Positions 61,751 through 64,000 of a stretch of DNA of 64,000 nucleotides are shown here, one piece after another (the stretch's first letter is position 1; each line of letters begins with the position of its first letter). Below the pieces are notes generated by a model. It searched no databases. It was not told the origin of the DNA and worked only from the letters and a program-made list of their open reading frames with translations. The stretch is taken from positions 1 to 64,000 of the forward strand of contig DAIDHM010000057.1 in the NCBI GenBank assembly GCA_027459705.1, given 5' to 3'. The DNA is from Ktedonobacteria bacterium. GTDB lineage: Bacteria; Chloroflexota; Ktedonobacteria; Ktedonobacterales; JACDGC01. The position numbers and the translations under genes were made by a program.

Positions 61751-62614
61751 ATGCTGGACGAGGAACAGCGCGATACGGATGCGCGGGCCGCACGGATACC
61801 ATTGGCGGACTTTGATCCGACCGATGCGCGGGTGCGGTCGCGGTTGGCCGCGCGGACACCTGGTGGTGGGTATGCTGTCCCCGATACGGACCTGGTGCGT
61901 GCTATCCGGGGCTACAACGCATTGGGTGACCGGGCGCGCCGCGATACACTCTTCACGATGCTGTTGGACCGCTGTAAACCGATGTTTCGTAAAATGGCCC
62001 AGGGATTGGCACACCGCCCTGAGTGGCGTGAGGACGCGATTGCTGACATGACGGTGCAACTGTGGCGCGAGGTGCAGGATCCTAAGGAGACCTTCATGTT
62101 GCAGAACTTCGGGTACTATCTGAAGTGTCTCTGCGCCGACAACTTCAACCGGCTCTTGCGCCGCGAGGGCTATGGCTATCGTACGAATGAGCAGGGGCAA
62201 GTGGCGGGTCGACCAGAACACGTTCCTGCCGCACTCATAGATTCCATCGATCGTACGCCGCGCAGCGATGAGCAAGAGAGTGTCGTTGAAACTATCGCTG
62301 ACCCAACGAACCCCCATGATCTGCGTTTGGCCGCCTTAGAGGCACGGCGTATTCTGGCATCCCTGCCCGATCCGCTCGATCGACGCATCGTCTACCTGCG
62401 GGTGTTTCAAAATCTGCAATGGGAAGAAATTGCCCAACTCTGCGGCAAGACCGAACGGACCATGCGGACGCGTTATGAACGAGCGCGTCGTCTTCTGCAA
62501 TCAACACTGGCCTCATCAGAAAATGAGCCAGAAGACCACGGTGGTGCGGTTGGACTGGCCGAACCACCAACCAAGCCAATCAGACGCGCCAGGGCGCGCG
62601 AAAGAGGACTGTGA
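61751..62614 (+). CDS. RNA polymerase sigma-70-like factor
   Basis: A 287-residue protein. The middle (residues ~50-150) resembles sigma region 2: LFTMLLDRCKPMFRKMAQGL, EDAIADMTVQLWREV, NFGYYLKCLCADNFNRLLR. A linker with Arg/Glu follows, and region 4 is visible as LPDPLDRRIVYLRVFQNLQWEEIAQLC plus TERTMRTRYERARRLLQ, a helix-turn-helix. It is longer than classical ECF factors. Start: ATG at 61751, after GAGAGG. The next gene starts one base after the stop and encodes an HTH-containing partner, so the pair is probably co-regulated. Confidence 0.75.
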   Translation: MLDEEQRDTDARAARIPLADFDPTDARVRSRLAARTPGGGYAVPDTDLVRAIRGYNALGDRARRDTLFTMLLDRCKPMFRKMAQGLAHRPEWREDAIADMTVQLWREVQDPKETFMLQNFGYYLKCLCADNFNRLLRREGYGYRTNEQGQVAGRPEHVPAALIDSIDRTPRSDEQESVVETIADPTNPHDLRLAALEARRILASLPDPLDRRIVYLRVFQNLQWEEIAQLCGKTERTMRTRYERARRLLQSTLASSENEPEDHGGAVGLAEPPTKPIRRARARERGL

Positions 62615-62615
62615 G

Positions 62616-63173
62616 ATGCGACAGAACGCGAAGTTGATGGCGGAATTGCCACGCCAACTCCAGATGCGCCTGGCTATGGCGATGGACATCGGCGACCAGG
62701 CAGCAGTGCGCCAGGCGATGCTGGAATATCCGAACCTGGGCGATGCCATCGCGAGCTTCGTCCTTAGCCTGCAGATTCTCGAGGATCCCCCAACCGAAGA
62801 TACCGCCCTGGATATCGCTGTCGAGCGCGGTATAGCACGCGGCTTAGCACGCATGGATTTGACACGCGCATTCAAAACGGCGGGGGTAACGAAACCACAG
62901 GTAGCGCGACATATGCGACTGGGTGTGGATGTGTTGAACCAGATCTTCGAGGGACGCATTACATTGGCCTCAATCCCAGAGCTGTTCTTCACGCGCTTGG
63001 CTAACGCCTTACAATTGGCGGTAGAAGATGTCCAACAGGCCGTCGCAAGGAGCTTCGATGCTCCCCAAAAACCTGCTTTTCGGCGCGGCGATACGCCAGG
63101 CCACATTCAGGACTTCGCCGACGCGATCCGCCATAGCGCCAACATGACCGATGCCGAACGAGCCGAGTGGTAA
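62616..63173 (+). CDS. HTH protein, partner of the sigma-like factor
   Basis: A 185-residue protein. Residues ~85-145 look like an XRE-like helix-turn-helix: AGVTKPQVARHMRLGVDVLNQIF, then ITLASIPELFFTRLANALQLAVEDVQQAV. The N-terminal part (LMAELPRQLQMRLAMAMDIGDQAAVRQAML) is helical. It begins one base after the sigma-like gene's stop, with AAAGAGG upstream, so coupling is likely. It could be a regulator of, or be regulated by, the sigma factor; no function is established. Confidence 0.65.
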   Translation: MRQNAKLMAELPRQLQMRLAMAMDIGDQAAVRQAMLEYPNLGDAIASFVLSLQILEDPPTEDTALDIAVERGIARGLARMDLTRAFKTAGVTKPQVARHMRLGVDVLNQIFEGRITLASIPELFFTRLANALQLAVEDVQQAVARSFDAPQKPAFRRGDTPGHIQDFADAIRHSANMTDAERAEW

Positions 63174-63243
63174 CATATTGTGTCTCAAATATCGCGCAAT
63201 GGATGGGGGGCAATTAATACCTTATGTGCGCCGCCAGGGTTTG

Positions 63244-63249
63244 ATATAA
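63244..63249 (+). promoter_or_regulatory. -10 element upstream of the final dehydrogenase
   Basis: TATAAT with TTTGA before it lies about 135 bases before the dehydrogenase start. A weak TTATGT could be the -35 at 17 bases. Confidence 0.4.
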
Positions 63250-63383
63250 TCTCAGTGTGGCTATGCGCCAGGTAGAGCGCTGCGACACCCTGCGAAAAAC
63301 GCTTGGCAACTTTCCTTCTGCCAGGCTTTGTCGCTTGGTGCAGAATGTACCTCCCATAAAGATAAAAGAAGTTGAGGTCAATG

Positions 63384-64000
63384 ATGGATTTCACGCTCAC
63401 CGACGAGCAAATTGCGATCCGCGCCACCAGTCGCGCTTTTGCCGAAGAGGTGATCAAGCCGATTGCCCAGGAGATCGACGCCCGTTCCGAGTTTCCGCTG
63501 GCGGTGATCCGCGAGATGGGCAAACTGGGATTGTTGGGATTGCCGATTCCGGAAGAGTATGGTGGGGCTGGCGCCGATTTCCTGGCGTATTGCCTCGCGC
63601 TCGAAGAGATTGCGCGCGGCGACGCTGCCGTGGCCATTACGATGGAGGCCCATACTTCATTGGGCGCTACGCCGTTCTGGCTCTTTGGCACGGAGGATCA
63701 GAAGCAGCACTATTTGGTGCCACTGGCACGTGGTGAACAACTCTGGGCCTTTGGGTTGACAGAACCAGGGGCCGGCTCAGACTCTGGTGGCACTCAGACT
63801 CACGCTGAATTGGAAGGCGATCATTGGGTCATCAGCGGATCAAAAATGTTTATCACCAATGCCGGGACACCGATCAGCGGCGGCGTCACCGTGACGGCGG
63901 TGACCGGTCGCCGCTCCGATGGTCACCCCGAAATCACTAACCTGATCGTTCCTCAGGGAACCCCTGGTTATGTCGTCGGTCCCGCGCTGAAGAAGATGGG
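63384..64000 (+). CDS. Acyl-CoA dehydrogenase (partial, runs off the window)
   Basis: The N-terminal 205 residues of an acyl-CoA dehydrogenase. DFTLTDEQIAIRATSRAFAEEVIKP is the family start; GLLGLPIPEEYGGAGADFLAYCLALEEIARGD and AFGLTEPGAGSDSGGTQTHA are typical, with the last covering the FAD/substrate loop. The frame is open to the end of the window. The ATG at 63384 is favoured: GAGGT lies five bases upstream, whereas the ATG three bases before it is too close. It resembles the dehydrogenase at 20002 and others used for short/branched acyl-CoA; exact substrate unknown. Confidence 0.93.
   Translation, partial: MDFTLTDEQIAIRATSRAFAEEVIKPIAQEIDARSEFPLAVIREMGKLGLLGLPIPEEYGGAGADFLAYCLALEEIARGDAAVAITMEAHTSLGATPFWLFGTEDQKQHYLVPLARGEQLWAFGLTEPGAGSDSGGTQTHAELEGDHWVISGSKMFITNAGTPISGGVTVTAVTGRRSDGHPEITNLIVPQGTPGYVVGPALKKM

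Overview
This is a 64 kb chromosomal stretch of moderately GC-rich DNA, estimated by eye in the mid-50s percent GC. Gene content fits the phylum Chloroflexota, for example a Ktedonobacteria- or Thermomicrobia-like lineage: a PspA/PspAA pair, a fabG-asp23-nusB-acpP cluster, an aeRF1-like (baeRF10) protein, DUF4012, an RNHCP zinc protein, and many short membrane proteins with Pro/Thr-rich linkers. The phylum is inference from gene content; no rRNA is present. Genes lie on both strands in short operons, with GTG/TTG starts, clear AGGAG-type ribosome sites, TTGACA/TATAAT-type promoters and some probably leaderless transcripts.

Layout. 0-3.4 kb: PspA envelope-stress pair, a 7Fe ferredoxin, and a hydrolase with a membrane protein. 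4.0-9.8 kb: RNHCP protein, MutS, and a striking TIR-transmembrane-PQQ-propeller fusion. 10-18.4 kb, all on minus: acpP-nusB-asp23-fabG, a receiver-histidine kinase, a T2SS/T4P-like ATPase, a histidine phosphatase, a DD-carboxypeptidase lipoprotein, a methyltransferase and a zinc-ribbon membrane protein. 19-31 kb: an AT-rich regulatory stretch, acyl-CoA dehydrogenase, two paralogous exported proteins, an orphan N6-adenine-methylase-like protein, prephenate dehydrogenase, an MFS exporter whose promoter carries a palindromic operator, small oxidoreductases and tRNA-Leu(CAG). 31-41 kb: a receiver/kinase/receiver cassette, a geranylgeranyl-reductase-like flavoprotein, C39-type peptidase, RdgB, cyclase and hydrolase genes, and a probable stress operon (baeRF10, BON, small helical protein). 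41-48 kb: a PucR/CdaR-type regulator, zinc-ribbon membrane proteins, a CPA1 antiporter and a B12-dependent acyl-CoA mutase large subunit.

The most interesting locus is 48.35-53.1 kb. A consensus promoter and a well-conserved M-box (ykoK, Mg2+-sensing) riboswitch precede a fused two-permease ABC transporter and its ATPase, which carries a C-terminal AAA-associated domain. The family is normally labelled nitrate/sulfonate/taurine, and no substrate-binding protein is encoded. The RNA suggests that this transporter moves, or responds to, Mg2+.

The right end holds a MidA-like methyltransferase, a lone receiver, a cobalamin adenosyltransferase (functionally linked to the mutase), tRNA-Lys(CTT), a formate/nitrite-transporter gene split by a frameshift in a T7 tract, an AT-rich DUF4012 gene bracketed by two IS256-family transposase tails (a probable acquired island), a sigma-like factor with an HTH partner, and the start of a second acyl-CoA dehydrogenase that runs off the window.
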